Part shown: in pieces, positions 38,314 through 46,741 of the stretch
Numbering within the stretch: the first letter of the stretch is position 1
How the letters are laid out: each line of letters begins with the position of its first letter
Assembly (NCBI RefSeq): GCF_900142325.1
Contig: NZ_FRAM01000003.1
Span: 124,001 to 188,000 of the forward strand
DNA: 64,000 nucleotides
Reading direction: 5' to 3'
Source: Epilithonimonas mollis
Lineage (GTDB): Bacteria; Bacteroidota; Bacteroidia; Flavobacteriales; Weeksellaceae
The notes under the pieces: model-generated
What the model was told of the DNA's origin: nothing
The model's database searches: none
The model's input: the letters and a program-made list of their open reading frames with translations, nothing else
Made by a program: the position numbers and the translations under genes

Positions 38314-39156
38314 ATGAAAATAATAATCCATGGCGGATTCTTCTCAGAAAGCAGCCAAAGCAATGAAGTGAAAGTTGCCAAGCAAAACTCCCTGAAAGAT
38401 ATTGCGAAAAAATCTTATGAGTTTCTTCAGAACAACACTGCTTTTGATACGGTAGCATTTGCTGTTTCGCTTTTGGAAGATGACGAATTGTACAATGCCG
38501 GAACCGGCTCGCAAATCCAAAGTGACGGTGTGATCCGAATGAGTGCAGCGATCATGGACGGCGAAACTCAGAAAATGAGCGGCGTGATCAATATCCAAAA
38601 TGTGAAAAATCCGATTCTTGTTGCCAAAGAACTGATAAAAGAAGATGACCGTGTTCTCGGCGGGACCGGTGCAAAGAAATATGCTGCCGGGTATGGTTTT
38701 GAAGATTACTCTACCGAAATTCCGCAGCGAAGAAAAGAATACGAAGAAAAACTGAAAACCGGCGGAAAAGGAACTGTCGGTGCTGTTGCAATTGACAAAC
38801 ACGGCAAACTGGCTGTTGCGACCTCAACCGGTGGAAAAGGTTTTGAAATCCCCGGAAGAATTTCTGATTCGGCTACTGTAGCAGGAAATTTTGCCAACCA
38901 ATTTTGTGCGGTAAGCTGTACCGGCGTTGGTGAAGATATTGTGAGCAATGCGACTGCAGCTAAAATAGTGACCCGAGTAACTGACGGATTAACCATCGAA
39001 AATGCTTTTGACAGAACTTTTGAGGAACTGAAAGAAATTGACGGTTTTGCCGGAGCGATTGGGATCGACTGCGAAGGCAATATTTTCCATCAGGATTCTT
39101 ATCCGACGATGGTTTTTGCGAGTTTTGACGGGGTGGATTTTGAGGTTTTTAGGTAA
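38314..39156 (+). CDS. iaaA: Isoaspartyl peptidase/L-asparaginase (Ntn hydrolase)
   Basis: The 280-residue protein begins MKIIIHGGFF and has the N-terminal nucleophile motif GGKGTVGAVAIDKHG, so autocleavage before Thr154 should expose the active Thr. Downstream ATSTGGK, PGRISDSATVAG and CAVSCTGVGEDIV complete the substrate pocket. This is the plant-type asparaginase family, which hydrolyses isoaspartyl dipeptides. After cyanophycinase it would cleave beta-Asp-Arg into aspartate and arginine, completing cyanophycin use. The gene follows cphB with a structured repeat between them, and cotranscription is likely but not proven. Confidence 0.93.
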   Translation: MKIIIHGGFFSESSQSNEVKVAKQNSLKDIAKKSYEFLQNNTAFDTVAFAVSLLEDDELYNAGTGSQIQSDGVIRMSAAIMDGETQKMSGVINIQNVKNPILVAKELIKEDDRVLGGTGAKKYAAGYGFEDYSTEIPQRRKEYEEKLKTGGKGTVGAVAIDKHGKLAVATSTGGKGFEIPGRISDSATVAGNFANQFCAVSCTGVGEDIVSNATAAKIVTRVTDGLTIENAFDRTFEELKEIDGFAGAIGIDCEGNIFHQDSYPTMVFASFDGVDFEVFR

Positions 39157-39172
39157 AATAAAATCGATTTAA

Positions 39173-39880
39173 ATGAAAAATTTATTATTTCTGTTATCTA
39201 TAACAGCTTTAACAGTTGCTTATTCTCAAGTTTTAAAATTTGAAAATCAATATTTTGAAAAAGCGATTTTAAGAAAATATCCGAAGTTAGATTTTAACAA
39301 AAATGGAAAAATCGATAAAAAAGAAGCTGAAAGTTTAAGAGAATTAGGTTTGATGTCTCAAAATCTTACCAATGTAAATGATATAAGATTTTTTAAGAAT
39401 CTTGAATATCTATCATTAACCAACAATAAAATTGAAAAAATAAAAATAGAAAATTTCCCTAACCTAACTAAATTTTATTGTGCGAGAAACAATCTAAAAA
39501 CATTCCAAATTTCTAACATTCCAAAATTACAAGAATTAGCATGTGGTAGAAATCAAATTACTGAGGTAATGATTAAAAATTGTCCAAATATTGAATCACT
39601 CGATTTAATGGATAATCAAATTTCAAACCTTGATTTAAGAAAATTTCTGAAATTAAAGTACTTAGTTGCCGATAATAATAGACTTAAGGAACTTGATTTA
39701 TCAAATAATCCAGAATTGATTCAAATCACAATTAATAATAATGATATAACCAGACTTGATCTAAGAAGGAATATCAATCTAAATATGAAAATTCTTTACA
39801 TTGATGATAAAGTTCAAATTATTGGTAATAAAAATAAAATGAATAGCTACAGGAGACCACCTACCGTAATTGCTAAATAA
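39173..39880 (+). CDS. Secreted leucine-rich-repeat protein with EF-hand-like loop
   Basis: The 235-residue protein has a signal peptide (about 1-19, ending AYSQ). A Ca-binding-like loop DFNKNGKIDKKEAE (about 40-53) follows, resembling an EF-hand or dockerin loop. About seven leucine-rich-repeat units then run to the end, with phrases such as LEYLSLTNNKIEKI and LDLSNNPELIQI. This looks like an internalin-type LRR exoprotein. No T9SS sorting domain is visible. The DNA is unusually AT-rich compared with cphB and the peptidase gene before it, which suggests separate acquisition. The function is unknown. Confidence 0.75.
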   Translation: MKNLLFLLSITALTVAYSQVLKFENQYFEKAILRKYPKLDFNKNGKIDKKEAESLRELGLMSQNLTNVNDIRFFKNLEYLSLTNNKIEKIKIENFPNLTKFYCARNNLKTFQISNIPKLQELACGRNQITEVMIKNCPNIESLDLMDNQISNLDLRKFLKLKYLVADNNRLKELDLSNNPELIQITINNNDITRLDLRRNINLNMKILYIDDKVQIIGNKNKMNSYRRPPTVIAK

Positions 39881-39883
39881 ATT

Positions 39884-39914
39884 AAAACCGCCATCTCCCG
39901 AAAGCGGTTTTTTT
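39884..39914. terminator. Terminator after the LRR gene
   Basis: AAAACCGC and GCGGTTTT arms, with a 12-nt loop and a T run, lie 4 bp after the stop codon; the converging cysteine synthase-like gene ends at 39937. Confidence 0.75.
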
Positions 39915-39936
39915 ATAATTTCTCATTAATAATTCA

Positions 39937-40920
39937 TTAATCCAGCCAACCCATTTCCTTCATCCATTCATCATTGTAGATTTTGCCTACATAACGGCTT
40001 CCGTGGTCGTGTAGCAAAACGACGATCACATCATCTTTCGTGAACTGGTCTTTCATCTGAACCAAAGCAGACATTGCACTTCCTGCAGAATAACCGCAGA
40101 AGATCCCTTCTTCTTTTGCCAGTCTTCTCGCATAGATGGCGCCGTCTTTGTCCGTTACTTTTTCGAAGTGGTCGATCACGCTCATATCATAATTCTCCGG
40201 AAGGATATCTTCGCCGATACCTTCTGTGATGTAGGTGTAGGCATGATTCAGATGGATCTCTCCAGTCTCGTGGATTTCTTTCAGAATAGAACCGTATGTA
40301 TCAACGCCGATGATTTTGATGTCCGGATTTTTCTCTTTGAAGAATGTTCCGCAGCCCGTAACAGTTCCGCCTGTTCCTGCGCCTGCAACAAAGTGTGTCA
40401 GCTGTCCATCTGTCTGATCCCAGATTTCCGGTGCTGTGCTCTCATAATGAGCCTGTCTGTTGGACAGGTTATCATATTGATTGACATACCAGCCGTTTTC
40501 CGTTTCTTTGGCTAATCTTTTTGAAACAGAATAATAAGAACGTGGGTCAGTCGGTTTTACATCTGTTGGGCAAACAATGACTTCTGCGCCTACTGCACGA
40601 AGAATATCACATTTTTCTTTGGACTGTTTGGAGTTGGTCACAAAAATACATTTGTAACCTTTCTGGATAGCGACCAGAGCCAGACCCATCCCTGTGTTTC
40701 CGGAAGTACCTTCGATGATGGTTCCGCCAGGTTTCAGACGTCCGTCTTTCTCAGCATCTTCAATCATTTTAAGCGCCATTCTGTCTTTTACAGAATTTCC
40801 CGGATTGGTAGTTTCCACTTTTGCCAGAACCAAAGCCGGGAAATCTTCTCCCAGTACTCTGTTGATTTTTACCAAAGGCGTATTACCAATTGTTTCTACG
40901 ATATTATTGTAATATTTCAT
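39937..40920 (-). CDS. PLP-dependent cysteine synthase family protein
   Basis: The 327-residue protein has the fold-type II PLP pattern: IGNTPLVKIN near the N terminus and NPGNSVKDRMA with the PLP lysine (Lys45). EGTSGNTGMGLALV follows, then GAGTGGTVTGCG, the phosphate-binding glycine loop, and FCGYSAGSAMSA. The family makes cysteine from O-acetylserine or cystathionine from homocysteine and serine. Without a C-terminal CBS pair it cannot be told here whether this is CysK, CysM or a CBS-like enzyme. The next gene on the same strand upstream is unrelated in function. Confidence 0.88.
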   Translation of the reverse strand: MKYYNNIVETIGNTPLVKINRVLGEDFPALVLAKVETTNPGNSVKDRMALKMIEDAEKDGRLKPGGTIIEGTSGNTGMGLALVAIQKGYKCIFVTNSKQSKEKCDILRAVGAEVIVCPTDVKPTDPRSYYSVSKRLAKETENGWYVNQYDNLSNRQAHYESTAPEIWDQTDGQLTHFVAGAGTGGTVTGCGTFFKEKNPDIKIIGVDTYGSILKEIHETGEIHLNHAYTYITEGIGEDILPENYDMSVIDHFEKVTDKDGAIYARRLAKEEGIFCGYSAGSAMSALVQMKDQFTKDDVIVVLLHDHGSRYVGKIYNDEWMKEMGWLD

Positions 40921-40949
40921 AATTCTATTATATTTTAAATTTAAGGCTA

Positions 40950-41555
40950 TTATCCTCTTGCTCTTTCCAGGAGTACCATCATCAGGAAACTGAGAATCAC
41001 CAGAGACTCGTCTTCGTCATCGATGTCAATTAATCTTTCCAGCTGGAATCTTCTGCCAATCAGCGACGGCATTTTTTTCAGCCTGAAATATTCTTTGCCA
41101 GCATTATCTTTTACCGTGTAAGACGGATTGAGAAAATAGCCTGTAAACATACCGAGAATCGGAATCTCTCCGATGAAGCTGTCAAAAACCTTAACCCATC
41201 CATTATCTTCATTGATCTGATAAATTGGATTATCATTCTCGTCGATGATATCATACTGGGCCTTCCAGATCGAACGCATGCCTCTTCTGGCCAGCCTTCC
41301 GAACTTTTTGCCCTGTACCAGATCGGTCATCATATAAGAAGCATTGAAATCAATCCATTGATTGGCCTTGATGTTAAACAGTTCCTTCGTTCTGCTCTCA
41401 TCACTGAAGACAATGACATCTTCCTTCAGCTTAAACATCTTCTGACGGACGTATGCCACATAATTCCCATTCCTGTCCGTGATGTTAAAATCACTGGCAA
41501 GCGTGGTGATCTTAAATTTAAAATCGAGCGGATAATTGAGGTTCTTAAGTACCAT
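40950..41555 (-). CDS. LURP-one/tubby-like beta-barrel protein
   Basis: The 201-residue protein begins MVLKNLNYPLDFKFKITTLAS and continues FNITDRNGNYVAYVRQKMFKLKEDVIVFSDE. It ends with FLNPSYTVKDNAGKEYFRLKKMPSLIGRRFQLER. This pattern of short beta-strands matches the LURP-one-related/scramblase-like fold. No signal peptide or membrane helix is visible apart from a hydrophobic SLVILSFLMMVLLE tail. The function is unknown. It lies between the LolC-like gene, 20 bp upstream, and the cysteine synthase-family gene and may form part of one reverse-strand unit. Confidence 0.7.
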   Translation of the reverse strand: MVLKNLNYPLDFKFKITTLASDFNITDRNGNYVAYVRQKMFKLKEDVIVFSDESRTKELFNIKANQWIDFNASYMMTDLVQGKKFGRLARRGMRSIWKAQYDIIDENDNPIYQINEDNGWVKVFDSFIGEIPILGMFTGYFLNPSYTVKDNAGKEYFRLKKMPSLIGRRFQLERLIDIDDEDESLVILSFLMMVLLERARG

Positions 41556-41575
41556 TGTATGTTTTTTTATATTAT

Positions 41576-42826
41576 TTAGCTGTATTTTATAGCTTTCAGC
41601 GGTGAGATCCTGCTGATCAGATAACTTGGTAAAATCATTGCAAAACCTGAAACAATAAAAATCCCCACAGAGACGGCGATGATATAGAGTGGATTCAGAT
41701 CCACGGGAACTGTGCTGATAAAATAGTTTTCCGGATCGAGTTTTATGATTCCCGTATACTTCTGAACCAGCAATAAGCCTATTCCTATTACATTCCCTGC
41801 CAGCAATCCCGGGATCATAATCATGAGCGTATAATTGATAAATATGGAACGGATCTGCGCATTGGTTGCCCCGAAAGTTTTCAGAAGACCTATGGAATTG
41901 GTTCTTTCGATAATCAGAATTAAAAGGACCATAATGATGTTGATAACCACTACAACCAGCATAATAGTAATAATCAAAGATATATTCTGATTAAAAATAT
42001 TGACCCAATCCAGAATCTGCGGATACTTTTCCGTCACCTTTTCTGCATAATTTTTATATCCGATGTACTTTTCCACTTCGGGAAAGGCGGCATTTATTTC
42101 ATCAGTGTCATTCAGGAAAATGTCCATTCCGCCCAATTCTCTGTCATTCATATTAAGGACTTTGCGGACGTGGTTGATGTCGCCGATCATATAAAGATCA
42201 TCCACCAGCTTGATATCGGTCTTGTAGATCCCTTTGATCAGAAACTTCCTGTAAATAGGTTTCTGATCTTCCTTAGAAAAAATTGCGACAATGCTGTCAT
42301 TGGTTTTGAGAGACAGATCAGATGCAATTTTTTCAGACAGGATAACCTCATTGTTGTAACCATCTTCGTTATAATCCGGAATCGATCCCGAGATCATGAA
42401 GGGCTGAAATCTTTGTTTGTCAAAATCCTTCCCGACGCCTTTCAGAATCACGCCTGCAAAGTTAGCTTCTGTTCTCACGATACCGCTGGCAGTCGCATAA
42501 GACTGCAGGCCTGCCACGCCCGGAACACCTTTTATAGCTTTCTCGTCCAGGCCTTTTGTATCCAGAACCGACGAGTTGTAGGAAGAATTGGAACGCGTCG
42601 ATTTCACAGAGATATCACCGCTGAAATTAGAAATCCGGTCTTCTATGGCTTTTTTGGAACCAAGACCCGTAGAGATTGTAATCAGCGAAACAATTATACC
42701 CAAAGCGACAGACAGCCTGCCGATGTAGACGATCACCTTGGAGAGATTATTTTTGTTATCTTTGGAAAACGCTATCTTTTTCGAGAAATATAACGGAAAA
42801 TTCAAATCAATGATTTTAAGCTTCAA
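41576..42826 (-). CDS. LolC/LolE-type lipoprotein-releasing ABC permease
   Basis: The 416-residue protein has an N-terminal FPLYFSKKIAFSKDNKNNLSKVIVYIG followed by a first membrane helix (about 34-52), a large periplasmic domain (about 55-275) and three C-terminal helices (about 283-308, 330-356 and 378-400). This FtsX/MacB_PCD arrangement fits the LolC/E family, which extracts lipoproteins from the inner membrane. The LolD ATPase is not in the window. The start codon (42826) lies inside the divergent NamZ-like gene, which starts at 42810, so the two 5' ends overlap by 17 bp. Confidence 0.85.
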   Translation of the reverse strand: MKLKIIDLNFPLYFSKKIAFSKDNKNNLSKVIVYIGRLSVALGIIVSLITISTGLGSKKAIEDRISNFSGDISVKSTRSNSSYNSSVLDTKGLDEKAIKGVPGVAGLQSYATASGIVRTEANFAGVILKGVGKDFDKQRFQPFMISGSIPDYNEDGYNNEVILSEKIASDLSLKTNDSIVAIFSKEDQKPIYRKFLIKGIYKTDIKLVDDLYMIGDINHVRKVLNMNDRELGGMDIFLNDTDEINAAFPEVEKYIGYKNYAEKVTEKYPQILDWVNIFNQNISLIITIMLVVVVINIIMVLLILIIERTNSIGLLKTFGATNAQIRSIFINYTLMIMIPGLLAGNVIGIGLLLVQKYTGIIKLDPENYFISTVPVDLNPLYIIAVSVGIFIVSGFAMILPSYLISRISPLKAIKYS

Positions 42827-44072
42827 AAATAAAACTTTAGTTTTTATCCTGCTAATTTATTTTGGTTCATTAATTTTAATTAAGTCTCAGGGCAATTGTG
42901 AGGATTGTTTCTTGACCGGAGCAGAACGCTCCGAGCTTTATCTGCCATTGCTTACAAATAAAAACATTGCTGTTGTTACCAATCAAACAGGTGTTGTCAG
43001 AGATTTCCCGGAAAGTTATTACGAAATGATGAAAGACCCAAAGGTTGATTGTGTCAAACAAGCTACTCAAAATATTAGTATTGTAGATTTTTTAGTAAGA
43101 AAAAATATTAAAATCAAAAAAATATTTGCACCAGAACATGGTTTCCGCGGCACAGCCGATGCTGGCGAACATGTAAAAAACGGGATCGATACTAAAACGG
43201 GATTACCAATAGTTTCACTTTACGGCGATAATAAAAAACCAAAATCCGAATACCTGAAAGATGTAGATATTATCTTATTTGACATCCAGGATGTCGGTGT
43301 GAGATTTTACACTTACATTTCAACCCTTTCTTATATCATGGAAGCGGCTGCAGAAAATAATATTGAAGTCATCGTTTTAGACAGGCCAAATCCTCACGAC
43401 GGTTATACAGACGGCCCAATGATGAAAAACCAATGGAAAAGCTTTATAGGACTGCACAATGTTCCTGTTGTTTACGGACTGACAATAGGAGAATATGGCA
43501 AAATGGCAAACGGCGAAAAGTGGTTAAAAAATGGAATCCAGGCAAAATATACTTTGATTCCGATGCTGAATTATCACAAGAAAAAACGTTACGGCGTATC
43601 CGACAGACCTTCCCCGAATCTTCCAAATGACAAATCCATCAATCTCTATCCAAGTCTTTGTTTCTTTGAAGGCACTCAGGTGTCTGTAGGAAGAGGAACT
43701 GATTTGCCTTTTCAAATTTACGGTTCGCCCTGGACAAAAAATTTTAAATATCAGTTTACGCCAAAGCCCACCGAAGGTGCCAAAGATCCTTTTCTGAACG
43801 GAAAATTATGCTATGGAGAAAATCTCAGTCAATATCCTGAAGACCTGCGCCAGCTAAATCTGGAATGGCTTCTGACATCTTACAAAAACTATAAAAATCC
43901 AGATCAGGATTTTTTCCTGAAAAATCTGTTCTTTGATAAATTGGCCGGAAGTGATGAATTAAGAAAACAAATCATTGCCGGAAAATCAGAGAACGAAATC
44001 AAGCAGAGCTGGAAAAGTGATCTTGAGCAATTTGAAAAGATAAGGCAGAAATATATTATTTATCCTAACTAA
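42810..44072 (+). CDS. namZ: DUF1343/NamZ-type exo-beta-N-acetylmuramidase
   Basis: I start it at the ATG 42810, where the protein opens with a signal peptide (MILSFKNKTLVFILLIYFGS). An earlier in-frame start at 42738 would run deep into the divergent gene. The 420-residue product has the DUF1343 pattern: NKNIAVVTNQTGV, the signature APEHGFRGTADAGEHV, PIVSLYGDNKKP, DVQD-like FDIQDVGVRFYTY and RPSPNLPNDKS. DUF1343 proteins include NamZ, an exo-beta-N-acetylmuramidase (GH171) that removes terminal MurNAc from peptidoglycan fragments, a cell-wall recycling role. Its first codons overlap the LolC-like gene head-to-head by 17 bp. Confidence 0.85.
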   Translation: MILSFKNKTLVFILLIYFGSLILIKSQGNCEDCFLTGAERSELYLPLLTNKNIAVVTNQTGVVRDFPESYYEMMKDPKVDCVKQATQNISIVDFLVRKNIKIKKIFAPEHGFRGTADAGEHVKNGIDTKTGLPIVSLYGDNKKPKSEYLKDVDIILFDIQDVGVRFYTYISTLSYIMEAAAENNIEVIVLDRPNPHDGYTDGPMMKNQWKSFIGLHNVPVVYGLTIGEYGKMANGEKWLKNGIQAKYTLIPMLNYHKKKRYGVSDRPSPNLPNDKSINLYPSLCFFEGTQVSVGRGTDLPFQIYGSPWTKNFKYQFTPKPTEGAKDPFLNGKLCYGENLSQYPEDLRQLNLEWLLTSYKNYKNPDQDFFLKNLFFDKLAGSDELRKQIIAGKSENEIKQSWKSDLEQFEKIRQKYIIYPN

Positions 44073-44100
44073 AAAAACCTCGCGGGTTGCGAGGTTTTGT
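44071..44100. terminator. Terminator after namZ
   Basis: AAAACCTCGC and GCGAGGTTTT arms, with a 5-nt loop, A run and T run, lie at the namZ stop codon; the converging porin-like gene ends at 44116. Confidence 0.85.
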
Positions 44101-44115
44101 TTATTTAAATAGGAA

Positions 44116-44757
44116 TTAGAACTTATATCCTAAACCAACTTGGAAGAAATTTAATTTTGATTTTTCTCCGTCAACCGGATCTTTAATTTGGTTTGAAAGT
44201 CCAAAACTGTAACGAGCGTCTGCAAATAATCCTTTGTAAACTTTTACTTCAGCACCGAAGAACAATCCAAACTCAGAAGATTTCAACCCTCCGTTGATAT
44301 AATCTTCAAGCATTTTTTCATATTCATTGATTTCATCCTGCGTACCAGCATCAACAGAAGTACCTTTCACTTTTATTTTAACTTTATTGCTCGCTTTAAA
44401 GCTTACAAAAGGTCCACCATAAATACCAAAATTTGGAGTAACAAAATATTTTGCAGAAACCGGCAACAGGATTCTGTTCATATTTATATTTTCAGTAACC
44501 GTAATTCCTGATTCAGATTCTTCAACTTTTGCACCCAAATTAGCGTATTGCAATTCAGCCTGTAAAGCAAATTTTTCAGTTAAAGAGTGCTCAACCAATG
44601 CTCCAACATAAAATCCTGATTTAGATTTCAAAGCACCTAAGTCATTTTCATTTACATTCATTGTTGAAAGAGCATATCCTGCCTTCACACCGAATTTTGT
44701 TTGAGCGTTCACAGCTCCGAAAAGTGCAACCGCACCAACTAGTAATAGTTTTTTCAC
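44116..44757 (-). CDS. Outer-membrane beta-barrel protein
   Basis: I choose the GTG at 44757, giving VKKLLLVGAVALFGAVNA as signal peptide; a frame with a TTG start at 44781 overlaps the promoter box. The mature 195 residues show alternating aromatic strands such as QTKFGVKAGYALS, KSGFYVGALVEHSL, EKFALQAELQYANLG and the C-terminal LNFFQVGLGYKF. That fits an eight-stranded barrel (OMP_b-brl_2 type). A TATTTTTG box lies 22 bp before the GTG. Ligands are unknown. It converges with namZ on a shared terminator region. Confidence 0.82.
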   Translation of the reverse strand: MKKLLLVGAVALFGAVNAQTKFGVKAGYALSTMNVNENDLGALKSKSGFYVGALVEHSLTEKFALQAELQYANLGAKVEESESGITVTENINMNRILLPVSAKYFVTPNFGIYGGPFVSFKASNKVKIKVKGTSVDAGTQDEINEYEKMLEDYINGGLKSSEFGLFFGAEVKVYKGLFADARYSFGLSNQIKDPVDGEKSKLNFFQVGLGYKF

Positions 44758-44778
44758 GTTTATTAAAATTTTAGGCTG

Positions 44779-44786
44779 CAAAAATA
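44779..44786 (-). promoter_or_regulatory. -7 box (TATTTTTG) of the outer-membrane barrel gene
   Basis: TATTTTTG on the reverse strand fits TAnnTTTG and is followed by 21 nt before the GTG start at 44757. It overlaps the alternative upstream TTG, ruling that start out. Confidence 0.55.
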
Positions 44787-44851
44787 TTAAAATTTTATAA
44801 ATATCAAAATTATTAACAAAGAAATTGTCTGTTTTTTATCAAAACCGAAAC

Positions 44852-45295
44852 TTAATTATCTTCTGCCAGCCATTCGCCGTAAGAATTTTCGGTTTCGTGA
44901 AGCTTGAGATAAGCAAGCTGGATGTGTTGTGGAAGTTTCGCCCTGATTTTTGAGGCAATATCATAAAGCATATTTTCGCAAGTCGGCTGATAGTTACAGA
45001 AAATCACTTTGTGGCCTTGGTTTTCCAGACTTTCGCCAAGAGATTTGTGAGGAGAAGAGCCATTTACCATCACGGCATGATCCCAAACATCTACAATTTC
45101 CTGCTTTACTATTTTTTTTATGTCGCCAAAATCCACTACCATTCCGTTCTTGTGACTGTCCAGATCATTGATTGGATTGCCCTTTACCGTCACATATAAC
45201 TTGTAGGAATGACCGTGCATATTTTTGCATTTTCCGTCATAATTATACAGCACATGAGCCGTTTCAAAAGTAAATATTTTAGTAATCCGTATCAT
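44852..45295 (-). CDS. queD: 6-carboxytetrahydropterin synthase (QueD/PTPS family)
   Basis: From the ATG at 45295 the protein has 147 residues. Zn ligands are His14 (FETAHVLYNYDGK), His27 and His29 (KNMHGHSYKL), with the catalytic Cys23 in GKCKNMHGH. The family's DFGDIKKIV and LHETENSYGEW segments follow. QueD converts 7,8-dihydroneopterin triphosphate to 6-carboxytetrahydropterin in queuosine and 7-deazaguanine synthesis. A longer frame to 45385 is unlikely, since it crosses the promoter box. A TATCTTTG box lies 4 bp upstream of the ATG. Confidence 0.9.
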   Translation of the reverse strand: MIRITKIFTFETAHVLYNYDGKCKNMHGHSYKLYVTVKGNPINDLDSHKNGMVVDFGDIKKIVKQEIVDVWDHAVMVNGSSPHKSLGESLENQGHKVIFCNYQPTCENMLYDIASKIRAKLPQHIQLAYLKLHETENSYGEWLAEDN

Positions 45296-45299
45296 GCTG

Positions 45300-45307
45300 C
45301 AAAGATA
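45300..45307 (-). promoter_or_regulatory. -7 box (TATCTTTG) immediately before queD
   Basis: TATCTTTG on the reverse strand is followed by 4 nt and then the queD ATG at 45295, so transcription should begin at or beside the start codon. Confidence 0.55.
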
Positions 45308-45341
45308 ATTAAAAAAAGGCGGAATATTTTCCGGCAAAAGA

Positions 45342-45374
45342 TTTGTCACAGACGAAAACAAAAGTCTATTTTTG
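45342..45374 (+). promoter_or_regulatory. Complete Bacteroidetes promoter (TTTG-N21-TATTTTTG)
   Basis: TTTG at 45342-45345 and TATTTTTG at 45367-45374 are 21 bp apart, inside the range known for Bacteroidetes promoters. The ATG of the secreted protein gene at 45391 is 16 bp further on. It partly overlaps the divergent queD promoter region. Confidence 0.65.
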
Positions 45375-45390
45375 TAGAAATACACACATC

Positions 45391-45858
45391 ATGAAAAAAA
45401 TGGTCCTTCTGGCAACTTTTGTTTTATCCGTTTTTCATTATTCTCAGAATTATGCTGGTCTCAACGATCTTCTTGAAAAAATCGAGCGTAAGAATAAAAA
45501 ATTAAAAGACGCTTCCGATTATAGCATCGCTAATAAAAAATTCGTTCTCATGGAAGATTTTGAAGATCATTCCGAACGACATATTCTTGAATTCGGTGCG
45601 GATAATAAAATCACTCTGATCGAACTGATTGATGACAAATCCACAGGGCAAAGCTTTTCCAATATTTTTTCCGGCGATTATATCCGTAAAAGAAATGCTA
45701 TTTCCGTAAGAGCCAATTACCTGGAAGGCAAACAGATTGCTACACCGATTATCTACAGCCTGTACCTCATGAATGCTAACGACATCTGGTACTTGAAGGA
45801 TATTAACAACAGCAAACGCTGGATAGAAAACAACAACCTGATCAAAAAGAATAAGTAA
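45391..45858 (+). CDS. Secreted protein of unknown function
   Basis: From the ATG at 45391 the product has 155 residues, with a signal peptide (MKKMVLLATFVLSVFHYSQ). An earlier start at 45343 would lie inside the promoter. The mature part has a charged coiled region (LNDLLEKIERKNKKLKDAS) followed by beta-strands and a basic C terminus. I recognise no family. It is monocistronic with its own promoter, and the convergent hydrolase gene ends 4 bp after its stop codon. Confidence 0.65.
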   Translation: MKKMVLLATFVLSVFHYSQNYAGLNDLLEKIERKNKKLKDASDYSIANKKFVLMEDFEDHSERHILEFGADNKITLIELIDDKSTGQSFSNIFSGDYIRKRNAISVRANYLEGKQIATPIIYSLYLMNANDIWYLKDINNSKRWIENNNLIKKNK

Positions 45859-45861
45859 TCT

Positions 45862-46692
45862 TTACCCATTTTTCAGGAACTCAACACAAATATCGATAGC
45901 TTCATCCAAATCTTTTGGAAGAATATTACTTTCCCAAGGTTCTTTTGCACCAAAAGTGTGACCGGCATTTTCAATGATTTTTAATTGAGAATCTTTTGTC
46001 CATTTATGAAGATTTTCGGAATGTATTGATTTTACAGCTTCATCAGCAGAGCCGTGGACGAACAGAGCAGGAATTGTTAATTTTTTGCAGGCATTCTCCA
46101 CATCAAATTTTTCTTTATTTTGTTCAAAATCCTGATAGAACTGAAAATAATGAGGCATTTTTTGTTTCGTTCTAGCATTCTCTGCAAAGTAAACGCCTTT
46201 GTTTTTCCAGTCTTCAAAAGCCTCATTTTCAGGAAATCGGTCCAGTGCAGAAACGCTTGCAAGTGTTATCAATGCAGAAACAGCTTTATTTTCAGCAGCT
46301 TTTACAATAGAGATTCCGCCACCTCTGCTGTGTCCTAATAATATGATCTTATCAGAGTCAACTTCTTTATGATTTTTGAAATGACTGATAACAGTCTCTA
46401 AATCTTCAAGTTCTCTGGAGTAATTATTCTGTCCGAAAGCGTCCAGGTCTGAAAATTCATTTGGATTTTCAATTGTTGTACCGTTGTATGAGAAATTAAA
46501 TTTTACAAAGTAAAAACCAGCATTCGCTAATTTTTCTCCCATCAGTTCCCAAGTTCCCCAATCTTTGTAACCTTTGTAACCGTGTACAAAAAAAATCATC
46601 GGAAGTTTAATATTAACCTCCGGAAAAATAGCGTCAGCCAAAAAATCTTTTTGACCTTTGATAATTATATTTTTTTGTTTTATTAAATTCAT
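45862..46692 (-). CDS. Alpha/beta hydrolase (dienelactone hydrolase-like)
   Basis: The 276-residue protein has the alpha/beta hydrolase oxyanion segment PMIFFVHGYKGYKDWGTW, the nucleophile elbow GHSRGGG, a late Asp in FVHGSADEAV and the catalytic His in NAGHTFG, completing a Ser-Asp-His triad. There is no signal peptide. The substrate is probably a small ester or acyl compound, but this cannot be fixed. It ends 4 bp from the converging secreted-protein gene. Confidence 0.85.
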   Translation of the reverse strand: MNLIKQKNIIIKGQKDFLADAIFPEVNIKLPMIFFVHGYKGYKDWGTWELMGEKLANAGFYFVKFNFSYNGTTIENPNEFSDLDAFGQNNYSRELEDLETVISHFKNHKEVDSDKIILLGHSRGGGISIVKAAENKAVSALITLASVSALDRFPENEAFEDWKNKGVYFAENARTKQKMPHYFQFYQDFEQNKEKFDVENACKKLTIPALFVHGSADEAVKSIHSENLHKWTKDSQLKIIENAGHTFGAKEPWESNILPKDLDEAIDICVEFLKNG

Positions 46693-46708
46693 TTCTATTT
46701 AAAAATAA

Positions 46709-46739
46709 AAAAAGAAGTTACTAAAACTTCTTTAATTTT
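46709..46739 (-). terminator. Terminator after hemN
   Basis: On the reverse strand AAAGAAGTT and AACTTCTTT pair around a 5-nt loop and lead into a T-rich tail, immediately after the hemN stop codon. Confidence 0.75.
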
Positions 46740-46741
46740 TA

